A stretch of DNA of 10,513 nucleotides from assembly GCA_021163545.1 (NCBI GenBank), contig JAGGTU010000009.1:1-10513 (forward strand), written 5' to 3'. The notes beneath the pieces are model-generated. The model did no database searches, was not told where the DNA came from, and saw nothing but the letters and a program-made list of their open reading frames with translations. Below, piece by piece: positions 1-6,436 of the stretch. The stretch comes from a bacterium. Lineage in GTDB: Bacteria > Patescibacteriota > Minisyncoccia > Minisyncoccales > PEYH01. Position numbers and translations under genes: made by a program. Within the stretch, counting starts at the first letter, position 1; each line of letters opens with the position of its first letter.

Positions 1-3
1 ATT

Positions 4-43
4 TCGATATGTCGAAATGTTGAAATGTCGAGATGTTGAAGGA
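4..43. repeat. Octamer short tandem repeat, about five units
   Basis: Consecutive 8-base units read TCGATATG, TCGAAATG, TTGAAATG, TCGAGATG and TTGAAGGA. The consensus is T(C/T)GA(A/G)ATG, with the last unit degenerate. The array starts at or beyond the left window edge, so its full copy number is unknown. The final unit supplies the putative -35 hexamer of the promoter that follows. No function is known from the sequence alone. Confidence 0.75.
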
Positions 44-64
44 TTTTGTTATTTACATTATAAT
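36..64 (+). promoter_or_regulatory. Sigma70-type promoter for the membrane/TPR gene
   Basis: TTGAAG (36-41) and a perfect TATAAT (59-64) are separated by 17 bases, the ideal spacing. Transcription would be expected to begin near 71-72, about 80 bases before the ATG at 153. The -35 element is the last unit of the octamer repeat. Assignment rests on the consensus match only. Confidence 0.6.
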
Positions 65-71
65 GAGAAAC

Positions 72-149
72 ATGGAAATTGATTTTGTGAGAAGGTTTGG
101 CAAAAAAGCGATGTTTAAATTTATTAAAACATTAATAATTAAATTTTAA
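72..149 (+). CDS. Possible 25-codon leader ORF, in frame with the next gene
   Basis: An ATG at 72 opens a 25-codon reading frame that ends in TAA at 147-149, three bases before the ATG at 153. The predicted peptide begins MEIDFVRRFGKK and is basic and hydrophobic towards its end (FKFIKTLIIKF). The ATG lies about where the promoter at 36-64 would start transcription, so translation could be leaderless. The frame is the same as that of the gene beginning at 153. It might be a leader peptide coupled to that gene, a remnant of a longer amino end interrupted by TAA, or chance in AT-rich DNA. I do not recognise the peptide, and the call is tentative. Confidence 0.22.
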   Translation: MEIDFVRRFGKKAMFKFIKTLIIKF

Positions 150-152
150 CTT

Positions 153-2525
153 ATGCTGAAGAAAATTTTAAAATATTGGATTTTAGCCCTTATTTTTCTT
201 TTGCCTTTATTTTGGCTTCCTTTTTCTTTTGAATGGATTGAGTTTAACAAATTGTACCTTCTTTTTTTCTTAGGCTGGGGAGGTGTTTTTCTTTGGAATT
301 TGAAAATGATTATTGTTGATAAAGGAATAAGATTAAGATGGGGAAAAATAGATTGGTTAGTTCTTGCTTTCTTGCTGGTGGCAGTAATTTCTTTTGCGTT
401 TTCACAAGACAGGTTTCTTTCGCTTTTTGGAAGTTACAGGCAGTTTAATAATGGATTAGTGGCTCTACTTGCATTTTTTGCTTTATATCTTCTTATAAGG
501 AATAATATAACTCTTCCGACAGAAAAAACTAAAGAGGTGGAAGAAAACAAAACCGAGGAGGAAGTAAAGATAAAAGAGGTAAAGAAAGAGGCAGAGGGAG
601 TAGTTGGACTGAATGAGATTTTCTGGAGTTTGTTTGCTTCAGCCTTTGTGGTAGTTTTGTGGATTTGGGTTTGGTTGCTTTTTGGGATAAAGTTGGCAAG
701 GTTTTTCCTTAAAACGGGGTGGGTGTTTTCTCCTGCATCAGGCACCGCTTTTAGTACAGCAGTCTATTTAGCCTTAATGATAGTTTTGGTTTTAACTAAG
801 CTTCTTTTGTTAGGTAAGGGCGATAAAGAAGAAAAGAGGCCCTTATTAAAAAAGATAATTTTTGCGGTGTTTTTGATTTTAGGCGTCTCTCTTTTGATCA
901 TTTTTGATTTTTCCTCTGCTTGGATTGTTCTTGGACTATCTTTAATTGGTTTTATTGTTTTCTCTTTACGTCTGAAAGTGTTTAGGGAGGACATTCACAG
1001 GCTCATTCTTCCCATCTTTTTGATTTTAATTTCAGCTTTATTCTTATTGCTTAATTTTAGAGTTCTTGTAGCGGGACTGGGACTGGAGAGAACACTCATT
1101 CTTAACTATCCAACCGAGTCGGTTTTATGGCAGAGTGAATCCTGGCAGGTAGGAGGTAGAACAGCACTGAATAATCTAAAAAACGGAGTTTTGGGGAGTG
1201 GTCCGGGTACATTTGTATTAGATTATGCTAAATTTAAATCTGAGAGAATACTAAAAAGTCCGCTCTGGCAGATTGAATTTAGTAAGCCTGGCAACAATGT
1301 AGCGGAAATTTTAGCAACAATGGGGTTTTTGGGAACCTTTATCTTCCTGCTAATTATCGGAATGGTTGTATTTTATTTGGTAAAAAGCAAAATGGATTTG
1401 GAAAGAAAGTTGGTTTGGGGCACGCTTGTTTTTGGAGCGATTGTTGCCCAGTTTGCATTTTATCAGAATATGATTTTGGGCGGGCTGTTTTGGCTTGTTT
1501 TAGGAATAGGAGCAGGGTTTATGCCTGTGAAAGAAAAGAGATATTCTTTTCGAGAGTCTCCTGAGATAGGACTGGTGTTTGAAACTGTGACATTGGTTTT
1601 AATTCTTTCCTTAATTGCAGGATTTTTCTATGGAATTAAGTTTTATTTAGCCGATTACAATTATCAAAAAATAACAACAGAGCCTAATTTAGACAAAAGA
1701 ATAGAACTTGCCCAGAGAGCAGTGAGGTTAAATCCCTATCAGGTAAATTATCAAGTTACCCTTTCTCAGCTTTTAATTCAAAAGTTGAGGCAGGAAGTAC
1801 AAAAACCAAATGAGGCCCAGGATCAGGCTACAGTTCAAAATTTAGCCAGCGCCTTATCGTTTTATCTATCTTCAATTAAACGATTGGCTCCTAACAATGT
1901 AATAGCGCGTCAGAGTTTAGCAAACGCCTATCGCGATTTAATAGGGATAGCCTCAGGTAAGCCGGAAGATGAGGCAATAAAATCTTACTCAGAGGCAATA
2001 GAACTTGAACCTACAAATCCGGTGCTCTATACAGAGAGAGGGAAAGTTTATATGGCAAAAAATGAGGTTGAAAAAGCTAAAGCAGATTTTCAAAAAGCGA
2101 TTGATTTAACCCCCCATTACTTAGATGCTCAAATCCAAATGACATTTATTGAAGAAAATGAAGGGAAAATTCAGGATGCTATTGAGAGATTAGAAGATTT
2201 GGCGAGAACATCACCCCTTGGCGAGAGCGTAGATTTACTTTTTAGATTGGGTTGGCTTTATTATAATAACAAAGAATATGACAAAGCGATGTTGGTTTTG
2301 GAGCGGGCAACTCAGTTGAATCCCTTTCATGCCAATGCATTATTTATATTAGGATTGGCTTATGAACAAAAAGGAGAGACAAAAAAGGCAATTGATGTGT
2401 TAGAAAGAGTGGCCCAACTTAATCCTGACAATCAAACTGTAAAAGATAAGTTGAAGGAATTAAAAGGAGAAAGTGGCCAAACTCAAGAGGAGGAAACTAT
2501 AGAAGAAAAGGAAGAGGAAAAATAG
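153..2525 (+). CDS. O-antigen ligase/polymerase-like membrane protein with C-terminal TPR repeats
   Basis: The protein has 790 residues. The amino part (about 1-500) holds many hydrophobic membrane segments, the first at about 6-25, broken by a Lys/Glu-rich loop around residues 123-147. A Wzy_C/WaaL-like segment is visible: R336 in GGRTALNNLK, the glycine motif GSGPGTF ending at F354, a loop, then N381-N382 leading into the next membrane helix (EILATMGFLG). After a last membrane segment near 475-500 come TPR-type helix pairs (about 510-770, for example AIELEPTNP, AIDLTPHYLD, ATQLNPFHAN, VAQLNPDNQ), then an acidic tail. Family members transfer or polymerise glycan chains at the cytoplasmic membrane, and the TPRs probably bind partners. 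The substrate cannot be told. The His usually seen in the ligase motif (HN) is not present at this site. The start ATG has no Shine-Dalgarno sequence and follows an in-frame TAA. Confidence 0.8.
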   Translation: MLKKILKYWILALIFLLPLFWLPFSFEWIEFNKLYLLFFLGWGGVFLWNLKMIIVDKGIRLRWGKIDWLVLAFLLVAVISFAFSQDRFLSLFGSYRQFNNGLVALLAFFALYLLIRNNITLPTEKTKEVEENKTEEEVKIKEVKKEAEGVVGLNEIFWSLFASAFVVVLWIWVWLLFGIKLARFFLKTGWVFSPASGTAFSTAVYLALMIVLVLTKLLLLGKGDKEEKRPLLKKIIFAVFLILGVSLLIIFDFSSAWIVLGLSLIGFIVFSLRLKVFREDIHRLILPIFLILISALFLLLNFRVLVAGLGLERTLILNYPTESVLWQSESWQVGGRTALNNLKNGVLGSGPGTFVLDYAKFKSERILKSPLWQIEFSKPGNNVAEILATMGFLGTFIFLLIIGMVVFYLVKSKMDLERKLVWGTLVFGAIVAQFAFYQNMILGGLFWLVLGIGAGFMPVKEKRYSFRESPEIGLVFETVTLVLILSLIAGFFYGIKFYLADYNYQKITTEPNLDKRIELAQRAVRLNPYQVNYQVTLSQLLIQKLRQEVQKPNEAQDQATVQNLASALSFYLSSIKRLAPNNVIARQSLANAYRDLIGIASGKPEDEAIKSYSEAIELEPTNPVLYTERGKVYMAKNEVEKAKADFQKAIDLTPHYLDAQIQMTFIEENEGKIQDAIERLEDLARTSPLGESVDLLFRLGWLYYNNKEYDKAMLVLERATQLNPFHANALFILGLAYEQKGETKKAIDVLERVAQLNPDNQTVKDKLKELKGESGQTQEEETIEEKEEEK

Positions 2526-2587
2526 CCCCATCCCCTCTGTATCTCCCCCTGCCAAGGGGGAGGGGGAGAAAAAAAGAGGGGGAGGGG
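2526..2587. repeat. G/C-rich imperfect inverted repeat directly after the stop codon
   Basis: The perfect inner arms CTCCCCCT (2543-2550) and AGGGGGAG (2555-2562) enclose a 4-base loop. The outer C-rich stretch 2526-2536 pairs imperfectly with the G-rich stretch 2576-2587. The right half carries four G runs (2556-2560, 2562-2566, 2578-2582, 2584-2587), so a G-quadruplex with one 11-base loop is an alternative fold. It begins at the first base after the TAG of the upstream gene. It could help end that transcript, but no T run follows the stem, so it is not called as a standard terminator. It resembles a dispersed intergenic repeat in style; copies elsewhere cannot be seen here. Confidence 0.7.
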
Positions 2588-2594
2588 AAGATGC

Positions 2595-2623
2595 TTGACT
2601 TGAGTTTTGTTTTGATATAAAAT
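2595..2623 (+). promoter_or_regulatory. Strong sigma70-type promoter for rpoB (and the downstream rpoC)
   Basis: TTGACT (2595-2600) and TAAAAT (2618-2623) are 17 bases apart, with five of six matches to each consensus hexamer. An overlapping alternative -10, TATAAA (2616-2621), is preceded by TGA in extended -10 style, but with a 15-base spacer. Transcription would start near 2630, leaving a leader of about 130 bases before rpoB. The promoter lies just downstream of the G/C-rich inverted repeat. Confidence 0.7.
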
Positions 2624-2643
2624 TAACTCACATTCTAGAATAA

Positions 2644-2682
2644 ATTTGATTTTGAAATTAAGGTTTTATTTCTAAATCAAAT
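2644..2682 (+). other. AT-rich hairpin in the rpoB leader
   Basis: Bases 2644-2658 and 2668-2682 pair at 14 of 15 positions, with a single T/T mismatch and a 9-base loop. The stem is almost all A-T, and no T run follows it, so it is not a classic terminator. It lies in the predicted 5' untranslated region of rpoB and could be an RNA regulatory element or an operator-like palindrome. That function is inference. Confidence 0.45.
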
Positions 2683-2704
2683 AAAATATTCTTGCCCTTC
2701 TTTG

Positions 2705-2727
2705 AGGAGGAGTTTTTGTTGTATTAA
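2705..2727 (+). promoter_or_regulatory. Displaced Shine-Dalgarno-like AGGAGG with a three-codon frame
   Basis: AGGAGG (2705-2710) is a perfect Shine-Dalgarno core but lies 52 bases before the rpoB ATG, too far to place ribosomes there. Five bases after it is a TTG (2716), giving the frame TTG TTG TAT TAA. This could be a minimal leader cistron, or the motif may be unrelated to translation. An in-frame TAA at 2742-2744 excludes a longer rpoB starting from here. Confidence 0.3.
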
Positions 2728-2753
2728 TTATCAATTATCATTAATCAATTGTT
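2726..2753. repeat. AATTATC-type heptamer tandem repeat before rpoB
   Basis: Four adjacent 7-base units read AATTATC, AATTATC, ATTAATC and AATTGTT; the first two are identical and the rest are degenerate. The array ends nine bases before the rpoB start codon and lies between the AGGAGG motif and that start. The sequence is AT-rich, so weak periodicity could arise by chance, but the two exact units and kept phase support a real repeat. Confidence 0.5.
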
Positions 2754-2762
2754 ACCATATTT

Positions 2763-5700
2763 ATGCGGATTAAAGATTTCTCTAAATCTAAAATTCGCCT
2801 TCCTTTACCTTATCTTTTGGAGCCTCAATTTGCCTCCTGGAAACGTTTTTGGGAAGAGGATTTTAAAGAGTTATTAAATGAGATCTCTCCGATTTATGAC
2901 TATACAAAAAAAGAATACGAGTTGTGGTTTTTAGATTATAACCTAGGAGAAGCAAAATATAGCAGTGCTTTAGAGGCAAAAGAGAACAATGATTCATATG
3001 CAGCACCTTTAAGAGTTTTGGTGAAACTTGTTAAATTAAAGACAAAAGAAGAAATAACCCAGGAGGTATATTTATGTGATTTTCCTCTCATGACAGAGAG
3101 AGGAACATTTATTGTGAATGGCATTGAGAGAGTTGTTGTATCGCAATTGCTTCGCTCACCCGGAGCTTTTTTTGATGCTAGAGAAATTAGAGGCAAGAAA
3201 TATTTTGGGGGAAAAATTATTCCAAACAGAGGGAGCTGGCTGGAGTTTGAGACTGACCCATCAGGTTTTATTGGGGTAAAAATTGACAGAAGAAGAAGGG
3301 TGCCGGCAACTATTCTTTTGAGGGCGTTAGGGTATGAAAGAGATGAAGATATAAAAGCGTTATTCGAAGATATTGACAGAGGAGAGATAAAATTTATTGA
3401 TGAAACTTTAAAAAGAGATCCGACTAACAATCAAACAGAAGCCCTAATGACAATTTACAGACGCTTAAGACCCGGCGATATGGTAACTCCTGACACTGCA
3501 AAAGAGTTGTTTGATAATATGTTCTTTAATTTTGAGCGGTATGATTTATCAACTGTTGGCAGATGGAAAACCTGGCAGAGGCTTCCTGAAATAAAACCAA
3601 AGAATCCGGAGAAGATTGATATTAAAGACAGGGTTCTGAAAAAAGAAGATGTTGTAGCGGTTTTAAGAGAAATCATTCGCTTAAATAACACACCTCAGGC
3701 TGAGCCTGATCAAATTGACCATTTGGGCAACAGACGAGTGCGCTCTTTAAATGAACTATTAAGAGAAAGGGCAAGAGTGGGTCTAACCCGAATGGAAAGG
3801 ATTATTAAAGATAGAATGTCTACTTTAACCTCGGAGGAAGTAACGCCAGTTCGCGTAATCAACCCAAGACCATTTATGGCAGTGATCAAGCAATTTTTTG
3901 CTTCTTCTCCCTTATCTCAATTTATGGATAATGAGAACATCTTGTCTGAATTAGAACATAAAAGAAGACTTACTGCCTCAGGCCCGGGAGGGTTGCCAAA
4001 GAAAAGAGCAGGTTTGCAGGTAAGAGATGTTCAACCTTCACATTATGGAAGAATTTGTCCAATTCAAACACCGGAAGGTCCAAATGTGGGTTTGGTGGTG
4101 CATCTGGCAGGATATGCAAGAATAAATCGCTTTGGTTTTTTAGAAACACCGTATTTCAAGGTAGAGAAGGGAAAGGTTACCAAAAAGATTCAATATCTAA
4201 ATGCTTTTGAAGAAGAGCAATATAACATCGCGCCTGCAGGAACAGAGATTGATAAAGATGGAAAGATTATTCCCAAAGAGGTATTTGGGAGAAAAAAGGG
4301 AAAGCCAGGCATGATCAAAAGAGAAGAGATAGACTTTATTGATGTCTCACCTGAACAATGTTTGTCTGTAGCCACTTCTTTGATTCCATTTTTGCAGAAT
4401 GATGATGCAAACCGAGCTTTGATGGGTTCAAATATGCAAAGGCAAGCGGTTCCTTTAATAGATCCTGAAGCGCCATTAGTCGGGACGGGATTAGAAGAAA
4501 AAGTAGCCAGAGATACAGGGCATTTGGTTCTGGCAAAGGAGGATGGAGAAGTGGTAGAGGTAGATGCAGAACATATAACAATCAAAGAAAAAGATGGCAC
4601 AAAAAGAGTTTATAAATTGCTTAACTTTAGACCTACCAATCAATATACTTGCCTTCATCAAAGGCCAATTGTCAAACTCAAAGAGAAAGTTAAAAAAGGA
4701 CAAGTGATTGCAGATGGGCCAGCAACTGATAAAGGCGTTTTGGCGTTGGGAAGGAACCTTTTGGTAGCCTTTCTGTCTTTCAGAGGTCATAATTATGAGG
4801 ATGGTATTATCATTTCAAGGAGGTTAGTGGAGGAGGATATTTTATCATCGGTTCATATTGAAGCTTTTACCTGCGATGTAAGAGAGACAAAGCTGGGACC
4901 AGAAATTACTACCGCTGATATTCCAAATGTATCAGAAGAGAAATTAAAAGATTTAGACGAGGAGGGAATTGTAAGAATTGGAGCTGAGGTTAGACCCAAT
5001 GATATTTTGGTTGGAAAAATCTCTCCAAAAGGCGAGGTAGACTTAACTCCGGAGGAAAGATTGCTTTTGGCAATTTTTGGAGAGAAGGCAAAAAATGTAA
5101 AAGACACATCGTTGTTAATGGAGCATGGAAAAGAGGGAAGGGTGATAGGAATTAAAATTTTTTCTCCCGAATTTGGACATAAGCTTGAGCCAGGCATTGT
5201 CAAAAGAATTTTAATTGAAGTGGCTCAATGGCGAAAAATAACAGTTGGTGATAAACTTGCTGGTCGCCATGGTAATAAAGGAATTATTTCAAAGATTTTA
5301 CCTCCTGAGGAAATGCCATTTTTGGAAGATGGAACCCCTGTAGATATAGTTCTAAACCCTCTATCTGTTGCATCAAGAATGAATATCGGACAAATTTTAG
5401 AAACACATCTTGGTTTTGCGGCTAAAAAATTAGGTTTCAGGGCTATTACCCCAGCTTTATCTGGAGCCAAAGAAGAAGATATTAAAAAAGAGCTCAAAGC
5501 GGCAGGTTTGCCAGAAGATGGTAAAGTTGTTTTGTATGATGGAATAACCGGCGAGCCGTTCCCAGAAAAAGTCACCGTAGGTTACATCTATATGATGAAG
5601 CTCATTCACATGGTGGCAGATAAAATTCATATGCGTTCAATTGGACCTTATTCTCTTATTACCCAGCAGCCTTTGGGAGGGAGGTCTCAATTTGGAGGTC

Positions 5701-5948
5701 AAAGATTTGGAGAGATGGAGGTCTGGGCGCTTGAGGGTTATGGAGCAGCACATACCTTACAAGAAATGCTGACTATTAAATCAGATGATGTTTTGGGTAG
5801 AGCAAATGCTTATCAGGCAATTCTAAAGAATAAAAAGATAGAAACACCGAATGTCCCGGCTTCATTTTCACTTTTGATAAGCGAGCTGAAATCCTTAGGG
5901 CTGAATGTGGAGATCAAGATGAGAGAGGAGAAAAAAGAAGAGAAATAG
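2763..5948 (+). CDS. rpoB: DNA-directed RNA polymerase subunit beta
   Basis: This is the beta subunit of RNA polymerase. With beta' it forms the active site for transcription in the cytoplasm. At 1061 residues it is compact compared with E. coli (1342) and lacks its large lineage insertions. Visible landmarks in order are the lobe/protrusion region (NELLRERARVGLTRMER), the rifampicin-pocket and fork region with D389 and H399, then RICPIQTPEGPNVGLV, E679-D680 (YEDGIII), K831 and K839 in GDKLAGRHGNKG, which match the E. coli active-site lysines K1065 and K1073, and the C-terminal clamp segment (GGRSQFGGQRFGEMEVWALE). It appears full length. ATG 2763 is the only reasonable start, since an in-frame TAA lies at 2742, and it lacks a Shine-Dalgarno sequence. 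In the rifampicin pocket, T404 and S406 replace the usual Ser531 and Leu533 (E. coli numbering). It is the first gene of a likely operon with rpoC. Confidence 0.99.
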   Translation: MRIKDFSKSKIRLPLPYLLEPQFASWKRFWEEDFKELLNEISPIYDYTKKEYELWFLDYNLGEAKYSSALEAKENNDSYAAPLRVLVKLVKLKTKEEITQEVYLCDFPLMTERGTFIVNGIERVVVSQLLRSPGAFFDAREIRGKKYFGGKIIPNRGSWLEFETDPSGFIGVKIDRRRRVPATILLRALGYERDEDIKALFEDIDRGEIKFIDETLKRDPTNNQTEALMTIYRRLRPGDMVTPDTAKELFDNMFFNFERYDLSTVGRWKTWQRLPEIKPKNPEKIDIKDRVLKKEDVVAVLREIIRLNNTPQAEPDQIDHLGNRRVRSLNELLRERARVGLTRMERIIKDRMSTLTSEEVTPVRVINPRPFMAVIKQFFASSPLSQFMDNENILSELEHKRRLTASGPGGLPKKRAGLQVRDVQPSHYGRICPIQTPEGPNVGLVVHLAGYARINRFGFLETPYFKVEKGKVTKKIQYLNAFEEEQYNIAPAGTEIDKDGKIIPKEVFGRKKGKPGMIKREEIDFIDVSPEQCLSVATSLIPFLQNDDANRALMGSNMQRQAVPLIDPEAPLVGTGLEEKVARDTGHLVLAKEDGEVVEVDAEHITIKEKDGTKRVYKLLNFRPTNQYTCLHQRPIVKLKEKVKKGQVIADGPATDKGVLALGRNLLVAFLSFRGHNYEDGIIISRRLVEEDILSSVHIEAFTCDVRETKLGPEITTADIPNVSEEKLKDLDEEGIVRIGAEVRPNDILVGKISPKGEVDLTPEERLLLAIFGEKAKNVKDTSLLMEHGKEGRVIGIKIFSPEFGHKLEPGIVKRILIEVAQWRKITVGDKLAGRHGNKGIISKILPPEEMPFLEDGTPVDIVLNPLSVASRMNIGQILETHLGFAAKKLGFRAITPALSGAKEEDIKKELKAAGLPEDGKVVLYDGITGEPFPEKVTVGYIYMMKLIHMVADKIHMRSIGPYSLITQQPLGGRSQFGGQRFGEMEVWALEGYGAAHTLQEMLTIKSDDVLGRANAYQAILKNKKIETPNVPASFSLLISELKSLGLNVEIKMREEKKEEK

Positions 5949-5983
5949 TAATTTTTAATTTTTATTTCTTAATTTTTACTTAA

Positions 5984-6388
5984 ATGAAAGATAAAACTCA
6001 AAACTCAAAAGTCAAAACTCAAAGCCACAGCTCAAAACGCAAAACCGATTTAAGATATAGATGTTATTGCTTTTCAATAAATGTAATTAAATTTTTAGAA
6101 AGGCTTCCAAAAGAGAGAAACTCTCGTATTATTGCAGACCAACTTTTAAGAGCAGCCACCTCAATTGGCGCAAATGTAATTGAGGCGAAATCAGCCAGTT
6201 CAAAAAGAGACTTTGTGAAATTTTATGAGATAGCACTAAAAAGTGCAAATGAGACAAAGTACTGGCTCGGGCTTTTACGAGATGGCGTAGAGATTGAAAG
6301 AACAAAGATTAATCCTCTTTTAAAAGAAGTGCAGGAACTTTCCAGCATTATTGCTTCTAGTCTTTTGACAATGAAAGGGAAAAAATAG
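5984..6388 (+). CDS. Four-helix-bundle protein (S23 / 23S rRNA intervening-sequence family)
   Basis: This is a 134-residue cytoplasmic protein of the family found in 23S rRNA intervening sequences and at many other loci, structurally related to the Avd accessory protein of diversity-generating retroelements. The family hallmarks are RAATSIGANVIEA (56-68) and FYEIALKSANETKYWLGLL (80-98). Four helices fit roughly 23-42, 46-70, 74-100 and 105-130. Residues 4-21 (KTQNSKV KTQSHSS KRKT) lie before the fold and are encoded by the heptamer repeat, with a matching seven-residue rhythm. ATG 5984 is the only plausible start, since no later in-frame ATG, GTG or TTG precedes the core; no Shine-Dalgarno is present. 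It lies 35 bases after rpoB and 69 before rpoC, so it is probably cotranscribed with them. The molecular role of the family is not established, and no role in RNA polymerase is implied by position alone. Confidence 0.9.
   Translation: MKDKTQNSKVKTQSHSSKRKTDLRYRCYCFSINVIKFLERLPKERNSRIIADQLLRAATSIGANVIEAKSASSKRDFVKFYEIALKSANETKYWLGLLRDGVEIERTKINPLLKEVQELSSIIASSLLTMKGKK
5993..6047 (+). repeat. Left heptamer array (AAAACTC type), inside the four-helix-bundle CDS
   Basis: Units AAAACTC, AAAACTC, AAAAGTC and AAAACTC are followed by an interrupted stretch containing CCACAG, then AAAACGC and AAAACCG. The array codes for residues 4-21 of the protein. It is the inverted counterpart of the array at 6389-6436, including the interrupting CCACA(A/G) hexamer. 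Confidence 0.85.
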
Positions 6389-6436
6389 TTTTGACTTTTG
6401 AGTTGTGGTTTTGACTTTTGAGATTTAACTTTTGAG
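6389..6436 (-). repeat. Right heptamer array (TTTTGAC/TTTTGAG), inverted copy
   Basis: Starting at the base after the TAG stop, the units are TTTTGAC, TTTTGAG, the hexamer TTGTGG, TTTTGAC, TTTTGAG, ATTTAAC and TTTTGAG. Read on the minus strand it gives CTCAAAA and GTCAAAA units with a CCACAA interruption, in the same order as the left array. The mRNA could pair the two arrays into a long stem that closes over the whole ORF. Confidence 0.85.

Noticed and set aside
2543..2587. Classic intrinsic terminator after the membrane/TPR gene
   Set aside because: The stem is strong but is followed by A-rich and G-rich sequence, not by a T run.
2705..2710. AGGAGG as the ribosome binding site of rpoB
   Set aside because: It lies 52 bases before the ATG, and an in-frame TAA at 2742 prevents an earlier rpoB start.
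2936..5575. Several minus-strand open frames inside rpoB (such as 2936-3430, 4190-4600 and 5225-5575)
   Set aside because: They are shadows of a strongly conserved gene on the other strand, with Ser/Phe/Leu-rich sequences typical of antisense translation.
5993..6436. CRISPR-like repeat array
   Set aside because: Units are 7 bases and contiguous, with no unique spacers and no cas genes.
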